DNA from: Spirochaetia bacterium
GTDB taxonomy: Bacteria; Spirochaetota; Spirochaetia; Treponematales; Rectinemataceae
Direction of reading: 5' to 3'
Length of the DNA: 64,000 bases
Assembly: GCA_029975555.1 (NCBI GenBank)
Contig: JARKOY010000074.1
Location: forward strand, 62,001 to 126,000
Positions 8,040 through 16,524 of the stretch are shown here, in pieces. Under the pieces are notes generated by a model, which was given only the letters and a program-made list of their open reading frames with translations, was not told the origin of the DNA and made no database searches. Numbering within the stretch: position 1 is the stretch's first letter; each line of letters begins with the position of its first letter. Both the position numbers and the translations under genes were made by a program.

Positions 8040-9065
8040 CTAGGGCAGGCTGTGCATCAGCAGAATCCGGTACGCGTCTCCGGACAGCGCCATGCGAAAT
8101 CCTTCCTCCAGCCTTGAGAAAGAGACTCGCGCCGATATGAGCGGATTTACGTCGATCTTGCCAAAGGCCAGAAGTCTTGTTGCCTGAAAGAAATCTTCCT
8201 GAACTCGACCTTCTGTGCCGGTGATCAGAAGCTCGTTGCGGTGAATCGTGTTGAGATCGAGCGGAATGTGCATGACATCTTCATATGCGGTGTAAATATT
8301 GATGCGGGCGGCCTTGGCCATCGCGAGAATCGCAGGCTCGAGCGCGGACGGCGAAGGGCTGGTCACGACGCAGCTCGAAAAGCCGATACCATCGGTGATT
8401 TCGCGGCCAAACGCTACGATATCCGTTGCTGAGGGGTCGACGACAAAATCGGCACCGAGCGCCGCGGCCATTTGTCTGCGGGCGTGGTTCGGCTCGCTCA
8501 CCGTGGTGCGCAGGCCCATCGAGCGCGCGGCCAGGAGGTGCAGAAGCCCCATCGTCCCCGCGCCGACGATGAGCAGGTCTTCGGTCATGGCGACCTTGAG
8601 GCGCTTTAGAGAGTGGATGCAACACGCGAGGGGCTCGGCGAAACTCGCCGCCTCGTAGCTCACCGAATCAGGCACGGGAAATATCTGATTTGGCCGCACG
8701 ACGAGGTATTCGGCGAAGCCCCCGAGCATGCGGGCAGCATTCTTATACCGGTTCAGGCACAGGTTCGACTTGCCGATGCGGCAGTAGTAGCATTCCCCGC
8801 AGCGCTCGACCAAGTCCAGCGCCACGCGCTGACCAGCGGCGAGGTCTTCGACGACCTTCGAACCGATCGCCTCGATGCGCCCCGAAGCCTCGTGCCCCGG
8901 CACGATCGGCAGCGGAAGATTCATCTTCCCGCTGAAAAGCCGCTGCTCGAGCGTACAGATGCCGCAGGCTTCAACCTTGACCAGCACCTCATTCTCTTTG
9001 GGCTCAGGAGTCCGCCGCTCCTCGATGCTGAGGGCGCCGGGCGCCGTCAGAACAGCAGCTTTCAT
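8040..9065 (-). CDS. Zinc-dependent alcohol/polyol dehydrogenase (MDR family)
   Basis: 341 residues. Catalytic zinc site: EACGIC near residue 37 and GHE near 60. Structural zinc loop: CGECYYCRIGKSNLC at about 93-107. The nucleotide fold shows GAGTMGLLHL near 168. This is the sorbitol/threonine dehydrogenase branch of the medium-chain family. The usual CGICGSD reads CGICTLE here, a change next to the catalytic cysteine that may alter specificity. It lies between merR (6-base gap) and the kinase, and probably oxidises a polyol to the ketose the kinase then phosphorylates. Confidence 0.85.
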   Translation of the reverse strand: MKAAVLTAPGALSIEERRTPEPKENEVLVKVEACGICTLEQRLFSGKMNLPLPIVPGHEASGRIEAIGSKVVEDLAAGQRVALDLVERCGECYYCRIGKSNLCLNRYKNAARMLGGFAEYLVVRPNQIFPVPDSVSYEAASFAEPLACCIHSLKRLKVAMTEDLLIVGAGTMGLLHLLAARSMGLRTTVSEPNHARRQMAAALGADFVVDPSATDIVAFGREITDGIGFSSCVVTSPSPSALEPAILAMAKAARINIYTAYEDVMHIPLDLNTIHRNELLITGTEGRVQEDFFQATRLLAFGKIDVNPLISARVSFSRLEEGFRMALSGDAYRILLMHSLP

Positions 9066-9071
9066 GGACGA

Positions 9072-9542
9072 TTATTCCTTGCCACGATTATACACCGAAT
9101 CCAGACAGAATGTCGTGAGATCACAGCGCTCGCACTCATCCCCTGGGCAGGAAAAGAATGTCTTCTTCTCTTTTATCGCACTCATGTGCGCCTCGATCTG
9201 GGCGATGCGCCGCTGGGCCTCGCTGATTTTCGCCATCTCTTCCTCTTTCTGATTCTCGTATATCTGCAGGAGAAGAAGACGGCACCGCTCACCGCTCGGA
9301 TCCTCGGCGTAGAGCATGAAAAATTCGCGGATCTGTCCGAGGGTGAGGCCGAGGCTCTTCAGCTCCTCGATGCGCTTGAGCCGTATCACGACATCGGCCG
9401 GATAGCGCCGGTGCAGTCCTTCGGTGCGATTCGACGCCTCGATGAGACCGAGCTCTTCATAATAGCGAATGGTGCGGGCGGTTACGCCAAAAAGAGAGGC
9501 AAGTTCACCGATTTTCAACAGTTGGTCGGTCAATGTCGACAC
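9072..9542 (-). CDS. MerR family regulator with C-terminal cysteine cluster
   Basis: 156 residues. The N-terminal MerR winged helix (LLKIGELASLFGVTARTIRYYEELG) is followed by a long coiled helix at about 85-126 and a tail with C132, C137, C140 and C146 (C-x4-C-x2-C-x5-C). SoxR has a C-terminal C-x2-C-x-C-x5-C cluster binding [2Fe-2S]; the spacing here differs, so metal or iron-sulphur binding is possible but not shown. It is first in its operon and divergent from the ABC importer, with a perfect palindrome between them, which makes it the likely regulator of both units. Confidence 0.85.
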   Translation of the reverse strand: MSTLTDQLLKIGELASLFGVTARTIRYYEELGLIEASNRTEGLHRRYPADVVIRLKRIEELKSLGLTLGQIREFFMLYAEDPSGERCRLLLLQIYENQKEEEMAKISEAQRRIAQIEAHMSAIKEKKTFFSCPGDECERCDLTTFCLDSVYNRGKE

Positions 9543-9575
9543 CCCTTGAACAAATACAAAAAAGCGCTATACTAA

Positions 9576-9604
9576 ATTTTACGTGAGATAAAATCTCACG
9601 TCAA
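9576..9604 (-). promoter_or_regulatory. Predicted merR operon promoter
   Basis: Minus strand: TTGACG (9604-9599), 17-base spacer, TAAAAT (9581-9576). The palindrome 9581-9601 fills the spacer and touches both boxes, a position typical of regulator binding. The 17-base spacing is normal, not the 19-20 bases of MerR-activated promoters, so repression is more likely in this direction. Confidence 0.6.
9581..9601. promoter_or_regulatory. Perfect 9-base inverted repeat, candidate MerR operator
   Basis: Arms ACGTGAGAT and ATCTCACGT match exactly around an AAA centre. It is centred in the divergent region between merR and the importer genes, about 40 bases from the merR start and 70 from the BMP-protein start. 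The best explanation is a dimer-binding site for the adjacent MerR protein. Confidence 0.65.
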
Positions 9605-9671
9605 CTTTTACGGCAGGTAAGATTTTTGACACACTTCTCTCCTGCCAGCGCTCTCATCCGAGGAGGATTCT

Positions 9672-10676
9672 ATGCGTCGCTCCATCATCGCATCCATTAT
9701 CGCCATTGTGGCAGGTACCGCGCTTTGGGGACAAGCCCCCCGCATCGGTGTCTTCATCCCAGGCGCACGCGAAGGCAGTCCCATCTACGACACTCTGGCG
9801 AAGGGAGCCGAGCGCCTGGTCTCTGAGATTCCCGGCGCAAGCGTCAGAGTCATCGAAGCCGGTTTCAACCAGGCCGAGTGGGAAGAAAAGCTCACCTCCT
9901 TCGTGGCCTCAGGGAAATTCGACCTGGTCATCACCTCGAACCCTTCCATGCCCGAACTCATCAATAAGATTTCAAAGAGCTTCCCCAAGCAGAAATTTAT
10001 CTGTCTCGACGGGTACCTCGCGGGCAATCCTAACCTTTACACCGCACTCTACAACCAGCTCGAACAGGGCTACGTAAACGGCTACTTGTCGGGTCTCGTC
10101 TCGATCTCCGGCATGAAAGGGACAAATCCAGACAAGAAGGTAGGCATGATCATCGGCCAAAACTATCCCGTAATGGACAAGATGATCATTCCGGGCTTCA
10201 CCCAGGGGCTGAAGGCGGTCGATCCCGCCTTCCAGCTCGACATCCGCGTGCTCGGCAACTGGTACGACGCGGCGAAGGCAGCCGATTTGAGCCGCAGCCT
10301 CTATGCGGGCGGCGCCGACGTGATACTGCCGATCTGTGGCTCAGCGAGCCAGGGCGTGGTCAAGGTCGCCCAAGAGGTCGGCAAATACCTCGTGTTCTTC
10401 GACGATGACGAATTTGACCGTGCGCCGCAGAACATCCTCGGCTGTGCGGTGCTCCACCAGGAAGAGCTCGCCTACCGGAGTCTCAAGGCGGCCGTCGAGG
10501 GCAAACTGCCCTTTGGCAAGGCGGAAGTTGTGGGGATGAAAGAAGGCTACATCGAATTTCTGGACAAAAATCCTGCATACATCAAAAACGTACCGGAATC
10601 CATCCGTAAAAAGGTGGAAGCAGTGATTCAGGCGATCAAGTCCGGTCAGCTTACTTTCCAGGTGCCTTCGCTGTAG
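9672..10676 (+). CDS. BMP family ABC transporter substrate-binding protein
   Basis: 334 residues with a signal peptide at residues 1 to about 21 (positive start, hydrophobic core, cut near WGQAP). No lipobox cysteine is visible, so it looks periplasmic rather than lipid-anchored. The mature part has the two-lobed BMP/PnrA fold (RIGVFIPG start, DLVITSNPSM, KVGMIIGQNYP, GGADVILPICGSASQGV). Family members bind purine nucleosides or sugars. GAGGAG lies before the ATG. It heads the importer operon and is divergent from the MerR catabolic operon, so its ligand may be what that operon degrades. Confidence 0.88.
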   Translation: MRRSIIASIIAIVAGTALWGQAPRIGVFIPGAREGSPIYDTLAKGAERLVSEIPGASVRVIEAGFNQAEWEEKLTSFVASGKFDLVITSNPSMPELINKISKSFPKQKFICLDGYLAGNPNLYTALYNQLEQGYVNGYLSGLVSISGMKGTNPDKKVGMIIGQNYPVMDKMIIPGFTQGLKAVDPAFQLDIRVLGNWYDAAKAADLSRSLYAGGADVILPICGSASQGVVKVAQEVGKYLVFFDDDEFDRAPQNILGCAVLHQEELAYRSLKAAVEGKLPFGKAEVVGMKEGYIEFLDKNPAYIKNVPESIRKKVEAVIQAIKSGQLTFQVPSL

Positions 10677-10677
10677 A

Positions 10678-12240
10678 ATGCTGCCCATGACTGCAGTCAG
10701 GATGCGCGGAATCTCGAAACGCTACCTGCCCTCCGGGGTTCACGCCAACGACGGTGCAGAGCTCGTGGTCGAACGAGGCAGCATCCATGCGCTGGTGGGA
10801 GAAAACGGCGCTGGCAAGACCACGCTCATGAAGATTCTTGCCGGCCTCGAGCTGCCAGACTCCGGCGACATCGAAGTCGACGACAAGCCCGTGCGGATAT
10901 CGTCCCCTGCACGCGCTCGTGCGCTAGGGATCGGTATGGTCCACCAGCATTTTCTCATGTTCGACGAGCTGAGTGCGGCGGAAAACATCTTTTTCGGACT
11001 CGAGCCGGAGCGAAGGCCGCGCATCCTGGGCTTGCTGGGCATCGTCGATTCGGTCAAGCTCACTGAGCGAGCAATGACGTTGGCACAGGAATACGGTTTT
11101 GCGGTCGAACCTTCGGCCCCGGTCGGAACACTGAGCATCAGCAGCCGTCAGCAGGTCGAAATTCTGCGCCAGCTGGCCGGCCAGGTGCGCATCCTCATTC
11201 TCGACGAACCTACGTCCGTGCTCACCGAACAGGAGACCGAAACGCTCTTCGAAAAACTTACAGACCTGCGGCGCATGGGGCGTACGATTCTGCTTGTGAC
11301 ACACAAGATCGACGAAGTGATGCAGATTGCGGACAGGGTGACTGTCATGCGGCGCGGGAAGACGATCGGCACCTACGACACAGCCTCGATCTCCGCGAAT
11401 GAGCTCGCCTGTCTGATCATGGGCACAACGCCTCACGGAGAAAGCATGCTTCATGCCGCGCCTCATGCTGCGGGTCCCTCGGTGCTCCGCATCGAGGGTC
11501 TGTCTACCCGCCGAAGGCATCAGGGAGGAACAGGCCTTTCGGGACTTGCCTTCGATGTCCACGGTGGAGAAGTGCTCGGTATCTGCGCCCTGAGCAGCAA
11601 CGGCTTGGACGAACTCGAGGACGTGCTGGCCGGTTTCCTCGCGCCCACCGCGGGGACCTGCCTCTTCTGCGGGCATCAGTTCGATGCCCGGAGGTTCCAC
11701 GAATACCGGCGGCTCTTAAAAGAAGGGAAAATCGCATATTTACCCTCCGACAGAGTCCGCCGCGCCGTGGCGCTTTCTCTCCCCGTGATGGACAATTTCA
11801 TCGCGCTCGACCGCCGCATGTATTTCGCCAGAGGTTGGATCCGTTCGGCGCTCGCGAAACGCGCCACCCAGGAGGCCATCCGTGGCTTCGATATCTCCGC
11901 CAGGGCAGAGCAAACGACGGCAGAACTCTCGGGAGGGAATATCCAGAAATTGGCCGTCGCGCGGCTGTTCTCGAAAGAGCGTCCCGAGCTGTTCGTCCTC
12001 TGTGAGCCGACCTGGGGCCTCGACATCCGGTCCGCAGAGCAGGTGCACGACAGAATCCAACGCGCCAGGGATGCCGGATCGGCCGTGCTGCTCCTCTCTT
12101 CCGATGTCGACGAGATTCTCAGGCTCTCCGACCGAATCATGGTACTCTACCGAGGAAAGCAGGTGGCCCTCCTCGAAAATGCAGGACAGGTGAACCGAGC
12201 CCTGATCGGAGAATATCTGCTCGGGATACGGAGCGCATGA
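10678..12240 (+). CDS. ABC transporter ATP-binding protein with two nucleotide-binding domains
   Basis: 520 residues; two ATPase domains in one chain as in sugar (RbsA/MglA) and nucleoside importers. First domain: Walker A GENGAGKTTLMK near 39 and Walker B ILILDEPTSVL near 176. The first signature loop is degenerate (LSISSRQQVE). Second domain: LSGGNIQKLAVARLF near 418 and FVLCEPTWGLD; its Walker A is also degenerate (GICALSSNGLDELED), as is usual for this family. It starts one base after the BMP gene stop; an ATG at 10687 is the alternative. The ATGA at its end is shared with the first permease. Confidence 0.9.
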   Translation: MLPMTAVRMRGISKRYLPSGVHANDGAELVVERGSIHALVGENGAGKTTLMKILAGLELPDSGDIEVDDKPVRISSPARARALGIGMVHQHFLMFDELSAAENIFFGLEPERRPRILGLLGIVDSVKLTERAMTLAQEYGFAVEPSAPVGTLSISSRQQVEILRQLAGQVRILILDEPTSVLTEQETETLFEKLTDLRRMGRTILLVTHKIDEVMQIADRVTVMRRGKTIGTYDTASISANELACLIMGTTPHGESMLHAAPHAAGPSVLRIEGLSTRRRHQGGTGLSGLAFDVHGGEVLGICALSSNGLDELEDVLAGFLAPTAGTCLFCGHQFDARRFHEYRRLLKEGKIAYLPSDRVRRAVALSLPVMDNFIALDRRMYFARGWIRSALAKRATQEAIRGFDISARAEQTTAELSGGNIQKLAVARLFSKERPELFVLCEPTWGLDIRSAEQVHDRIQRARDAGSAVLLLSSDVDEILRLSDRIMVLYRGKQVALLENAGQVNRALIGEYLLGIRSA

Positions 12241-13271
12241 TGAGGGCGGAGAGAGAACTTCAAAGTCCTGCAAGAGTCGTGCTTGCCGTGGGCGTCTCGA
12301 TCGCCCTCGCGGCAGGGGTGCTCGCACTGTTCAGTCAGGACCTCGGCAGCGCACTCGCCCAATTCTTTCTCGAGCCGTTTTCGAATCGCTATTTTCTGGG
12401 CAACTATCTCGCAGACGCCGTTCCTCTCATGATCGCAGGCCTCGGGGTTCTGATCGCGTTTCGTTCGAAGAACTTCAACTTGGGCGGTGAAGGCCAACTC
12501 TACGCCGGCGCCCTCGCCGCAGGCCTGATCGCGCTGCGCGTGCCTGCAGGGACTGCCCCCGTTGTGGTCTGGATTTGGGTAGCGGTGGCTGGGGCGCTCA
12601 CCGGCGCCGCGATCGGGGCCCTCTCTGGCCTGCTGAAGGCCTTCTGGCGCGTCTCAGAGATGATCTCTTCGTTCCTCATCTCGGCCATCGTCATCAACGT
12701 AAGCGACTTTTTCATCACTGGCCCCCTTCAAGACCCGGCCAGCAATTTTCAGACGACGCGCCAAATTGTCCCGCAATTCCTTCTTCCTAGAATACTTGCA
12801 CCTTCGAAGCTCGACGTTTCCCTCGGCCTTGCCATTGTCCTCATTTTGGTCTTCATGGTGGTAGCCAAGCGTACGAGAGTGGGCTTCGAGCTCAGAATCT
12901 GCGGGGAAAACGAGGAGTTTGCGCGGTACTGCGGCATTCCGGTCGCCGCCTACCAGGTTGCAGCGATGGCAGTGTCAGGCGGCCTGTATGGACTCGCCGG
13001 CGCGCTCCTCGTCATCGGGCCCCAGGGCCGAGTGATGCGCGGCTTTTCCTCGGGCCTCGGGTGGAGCGCCATTTCAGTGGCCCTCCTCGCCCAGGGGAAT
13101 GAGGCGGGAGTTGTGCCGGCAGCACTCTTTATTGCCTTCCTCAGCACAGGTTCGGATCATGTCATGATGGGCTCGGGGGTTCCTTCGGAGATCATCTCGA
13201 TACTGCAGGCAGTGGCGATGTGCTTCATCAGTGCGGGTGCCCTGCCTCGCTTTCGGCGGAGGCAATCATGA
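12237..13271 (+). CDS. ABC transporter permease (BPD_transp_2 family), first subunit
   Basis: 344 residues, about eight to ten membrane helices. LGVLIAFRSKNFNLGGEGQLYAGALAA is reduced here to its diagnostic core NLGGEGQL near residue 83, typical of permeases paired with BMP proteins. It overlaps the ATPase gene and the next permease by ATGA, so all three are translationally coupled. It forms the channel with the next gene. Confidence 0.88.
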   Translation: MMRAERELQSPARVVLAVGVSIALAAGVLALFSQDLGSALAQFFLEPFSNRYFLGNYLADAVPLMIAGLGVLIAFRSKNFNLGGEGQLYAGALAAGLIALRVPAGTAPVVVWIWVAVAGALTGAAIGALSGLLKAFWRVSEMISSFLISAIVINVSDFFITGPLQDPASNFQTTRQIVPQFLLPRILAPSKLDVSLGLAIVLILVFMVVAKRTRVGFELRICGENEEFARYCGIPVAAYQVAAMAVSGGLYGLAGALLVIGPQGRVMRGFSSGLGWSAISVALLAQGNEAGVVPAALFIAFLSTGSDHVMMGSGVPSEIISILQAVAMCFISAGALPRFRRRQS

Positions 13272-14155
13272 GCGACAGGGCGATGATTTTTGTCGACATC
13301 CTGAAATATACGGTCGTCGCGGCCACACCCCTTCTGTATGCATCGATCGGAGGCCTCTTTTCTGAACTCGCCGGAATGCTCAACATCGCGCTGGAGGGGC
13401 TCATGGGCATCGGCGCATTCTTCGGCATGGCCGCAGCAGGACTCAGCCACAACGTATTCATCGGAGCCGTGGCCGCCATAACTTCTGCTGTCGCAGCGTC
13501 TCTGTTGATGGGCGCCGTGACGATACGATTCAGGGCCAATGTTTTCATTGTGGGGCTCGCCATCAACCTGCTCGCCGGAGGCGTCACCACGGTACTCTCG
13601 CAGCGGTGGTATCACACCAAGGCCGTCGTCGCGTTCAGCCTGCCAGCGCCTCTCCCGGCCTTCCCTGCGGCACTCGCGCAGATACCCTTCGTCGGGCCCA
13701 TTCTCTTCTCTCATTCGGTGCTCACGGTGTGCGCGTGGCTCTGGGCCATCGGGGCCGCCTTCATCATCAGAAATTCTCGGCATGGTATCCGTATTCGGGC
13801 CACGGGGATGAATGCTCAGGCGGTGTCGGTCCTAGGGTATTCGCCAGATCGCGCCCGGGTAGCGGCGATGATCTGGTCAGGTGTCGGCAGTGGCCTCGGA
13901 GGCTTTGCCTTGGGACTGTCGATCTCAGCCTTCGTGCCGAATATCGTCTCGGGCAGAGGGTGGATCGCCCTCGTCGCCATCTATCTCGGCCAGAAAAAGC
14001 CGCTCTGGATCGCCGCGTCGTGCCTGCTCTTCGCCTTCGCCGAGAGCCTGTCGAACTACGTTCAGGGCTTCTCATCGATTCCGCCCCTGCTCGTACTCGC
14101 CCTTCCCTATGCGGTCACGCTCGTCTCGCTGATCGCCGCAGGCAATAAAAAATAG
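13268..14155 (+). CDS. ABC transporter permease (BPD_transp_2 family), second subunit
   Basis: 295 residues from the ATG at 13268, which shares ATGA with the previous stop. The motif MLNIALEGLMGIGAFF near residue 40 matches the second permease of nucleoside/sugar BMP systems. About eight membrane helices. Last gene of the importer; it converges on the HAD gene with a 15-base gap and no clear terminator. Confidence 0.88.
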   Translation: MSDRAMIFVDILKYTVVAATPLLYASIGGLFSELAGMLNIALEGLMGIGAFFGMAAAGLSHNVFIGAVAAITSAVAASLLMGAVTIRFRANVFIVGLAINLLAGGVTTVLSQRWYHTKAVVAFSLPAPLPAFPAALAQIPFVGPILFSHSVLTVCAWLWAIGAAFIIRNSRHGIRIRATGMNAQAVSVLGYSPDRARVAAMIWSGVGSGLGGFALGLSISAFVPNIVSGRGWIALVAIYLGQKKPLWIAASCLLFAFAESLSNYVQGFSSIPPLLVLALPYAVTLVSLIAAGNKK

Positions 14156-14170
14156 CTTTTTAGGCTCGCT

Positions 14171-14818
14171 CTAAGTAGGCACCCCCAACTCCTCCAGCAC
14201 CGAGGCTATCTCGTACACTGTCCTTATTCGACGGTAGGGCAGAGAGGCAAAGCGGTCCATCTCATCTTTGAGCACGGCCTTGCCGCCGAGATCCACGTAG
14301 CCCTTCACATATTTCGGCAGGTCATCGACGAAGAGCGTCTCTTCCAGAGAAAAACCGGCATCGTGCAAGACGCGCAGATATGCATCTGGATTTGGTTTCC
14401 CAACAAGATTGTTGAAGCGGATGTCGTAGACGCCGATAAAGCAATCCGCAATGCCAAGCCTCTTCAGCACGCGCGCCGCATGCTCGCTGGGGGCGTTCGT
14501 CAACACCGCCTTCGGAAGCCGGATTTCATTGAGCATGAGTCTGAGCACGTGATCGGGCTCGAGACAGTCCTCTTCACCCTCAGGATGAATATACTGAAAA
14601 TACCTGTCAGGCTCAGTAAAGCCTTGTTCGCGCATGAGCCACTCGAGCGTCGTGCCGTAGGGTTTCGCATGTTCTCGACGGAACCGCACCGCCTCATGAA
14701 ACGGAAGGCCGAACATTTCGGCGATAAACTGGTTCATGCGCTGGGCAACGCCTGTCTCGAGCCCGGTCGCTTCGGAATAAAGGGTGTTGTCGAGGTCGAA
14801 AAGAAGAGCGCGTATCAT
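14171..14818 (-). CDS. HAD superfamily phosphatase, pyrimidine 5'-nucleotidase-like
   Basis: 215 residues. Motif I LLFDLDNTLYS has the nucleophile and acid/base aspartates D8 and D10; LTNAPSEHAARVLKRLG near 103 holds motif II; VGKPNPDAYLRVL near 137 gives the motif III lysine; and FVDDLPKYVKG near 162 is motif IV. The DLDNTLY form and small helical cap match the Sdt1-type pyrimidine nucleotidases, but substrates of this family are hard to predict. It is monocistronic and convergent with the importer. Confidence 0.82.
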   Translation of the reverse strand: MIRALLFDLDNTLYSEATGLETGVAQRMNQFIAEMFGLPFHEAVRFRREHAKPYGTTLEWLMREQGFTEPDRYFQYIHPEGEEDCLEPDHVLRLMLNEIRLPKAVLTNAPSEHAARVLKRLGIADCFIGVYDIRFNNLVGKPNPDAYLRVLHDAGFSLEETLFVDDLPKYVKGYVDLGGKAVLKDEMDRFASLPYRRIRTVYEIASVLEELGVPT

Positions 14819-14931
14819 TGGTTATGTAGTATCATGGAGCGGCCTCTGAGAACAAGTTGGAAGAAATCAACCTAGACGCCGCGATGAAGCTATGGTATTT
14901 TAGAAAGGTAGATTATCAAAGGGAGCGGCTC

Positions 14932-15660
14932 ATGATTCCGATTGGGGATGACAACTCCGGACAGCGGGGAAAGGCTGTCGTGACCTGGACACTTATCGGG
15001 CTCAACGTGCTCGTCTTCGTGTTTCTGCAGAAGTTTGCGCTCGACGACTATGCGACGCTGGCGCTCGCCGCGATTCCCGAAGAGATTCTGTCGGGACACA
15101 GGCTCTTCACCCTCATCACCTGTCAATTCACGCATGCAGGGTTCATGCACCTCGTCGGCAACATGCTGTTTCTCGGCATCTTCGGCGACAACATCGAGTG
15201 CCGCATCGGCAAACTGCGATATACGCTCCTCTATGTCATCTCCGGCACGATAGGGATACTGTTGCAGATTCTCTTCGCCGCCATGGCTGGCGGCGGCGCC
15301 CTTCAAATGCCGCTCGTGGGCGCCTCTGCGGCGATCTCGGGCATACTCGCCGCATACCTCGCCCTCTTTCCCGGCAACAAAGTCGTGGTGCTCCTCTTCT
15401 ATTTCATACCCACGGTGCTGTCCGCCTGGCTGGTGATCGGCTTCTGGTTCTTTCTGCAGGTGCTCGGCGGACTCTCCGGCCTTACGAGCCTTCAGGACGG
15501 AGGCACGGCCTACTTCGCCCACATCGGCGGATTTTTGAGCGCCTACGTATGGGCAAAGACATATAAACGAAAAGAGCTCAAGCTCATCTACGCGCGGCGG
15601 CGGAGAAGAAGGATCTCCGGCGATTCTGACGGCTTCCTGTGGTGGATCGTCGACGACTAA
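14932..15660 (+). CDS. Rhomboid family intramembrane serine protease
   Basis: 242 residues, six membrane segments. The oxyanion motif HxxxN is H73-N77 (MHLVGN), the nucleophile is S132 in GASAAISG and the catalytic histidine is H197 in AHIGG, so the protease looks active. In-frame ATGs exist at 14857 and 14884, but the one at 14932 has AGGGAG seven bases upstream and gives the usual MIPI start. The C-terminus is very basic (a run of arginines), consistent with a cytoplasmic tail. recO follows after six bases. Confidence 0.88.
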   Translation: MIPIGDDNSGQRGKAVVTWTLIGLNVLVFVFLQKFALDDYATLALAAIPEEILSGHRLFTLITCQFTHAGFMHLVGNMLFLGIFGDNIECRIGKLRYTLLYVISGTIGILLQILFAAMAGGGALQMPLVGASAAISGILAAYLALFPGNKVVVLLFYFIPTVLSAWLVIGFWFFLQVLGGLSGLTSLQDGGTAYFAHIGGFLSAYVWAKTYKRKELKLIYARRRRRRISGDSDGFLWWIVDD

Positions 15661-15666
15661 TGAGCC

Positions 15667-16440
15667 ATGACCGAACGACATGAGCGCCACAGGGGGCTGT
15701 TTCTCCATGCGAGGGACACGGCCAGAGGCGACAGAATCGTCGATTTTTTGTGTATTGAAGGACTTCTGCCGCTCTTTCTCTTTGGGGGCCCCAAAAGTTC
15801 GCTGCGGTCTGCGGCGACGCCCTTCGTGTCCGCGGAGATCGAGACCTACCGCGACAGACGAAGCGACTTTATAAAGCTCTCTGGGGTCAATATCCTTGAG
15901 ACCTACGAGGGCATTCAAAAAAGCTTCTCGCACATGCAGGCTGCAAGCGGAGCTGCAGAGTTCGTTCTCCACACATCCGCGTTCGGAGGAGAATACGGGC
16001 AGGCGCTCGCCATGATGACGAGCCTGCTCCGCGAACTTGCAGCCATCGATGAGGAACACGCCGGGCTCGCGCTCCACGCTTTTCTATGGAAGGCGCTCGT
16101 GCCGCTGGGCCTTGCCCCCGACACATCCGCATGCGAGCGCTGCGGCAGACCATTTTCAGAAAAAGGAGCCCTGCCAGGCAAACTCTTGATGGGCGAACAC
16201 AGCCTTCTGTGCGCATCCTGTGCCGAGGAGCGCAAGAGGCTGGGCTTTCCGGCCTCAGCGATGCTCTGGTTCGACGCAGAGGCCCTCCGCTGCCTCCACG
16301 CCGCCCTGCAGCTTTCGTACGGCGAGGCCGCCCAGACGATGGGCGCCTCCAGAGCATCTTCCAGCGTCAAGGCAGTGATTGAGTCGCTGGCAGAATCCGC
16401 CGCGGAAGGACCCTTGCAGAGCCTGCGGCTCTTCCACTAG
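15667..16440 (+). CDS. recO: DNA repair protein RecO
   Basis: 257 residues. An N-terminal OB-fold-like region is followed by a helical part and a zinc site formed by C156, C159, C182 and C185 (CERC...CASC), the RecO arrangement. RecO loads RecA on SSB-coated gaps together with RecR. The OB part is divergent. The gene lies directly after the rhomboid gene and 84 bases before the nucleoside phosphorylase, probably on one transcript that continues to recJ, which also serves recombination. Confidence 0.8.
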   Translation: MTERHERHRGLFLHARDTARGDRIVDFLCIEGLLPLFLFGGPKSSLRSAATPFVSAEIETYRDRRSDFIKLSGVNILETYEGIQKSFSHMQAASGAAEFVLHTSAFGGEYGQALAMMTSLLRELAAIDEEHAGLALHAFLWKALVPLGLAPDTSACERCGRPFSEKGALPGKLLMGEHSLLCASCAEERKRLGFPASAMLWFDAEALRCLHAALQLSYGEAAQTMGASRASSSVKAVIESLAESAAEGPLQSLRLFH

Positions 16441-16524
16441 TGCTTTTATATCGTCCAACTTTGAAGTAAAATGGAATTTTGTGGCGATATTATCTATGAT
16501 ACAGGAAATCAGGAGAACTGTTGG

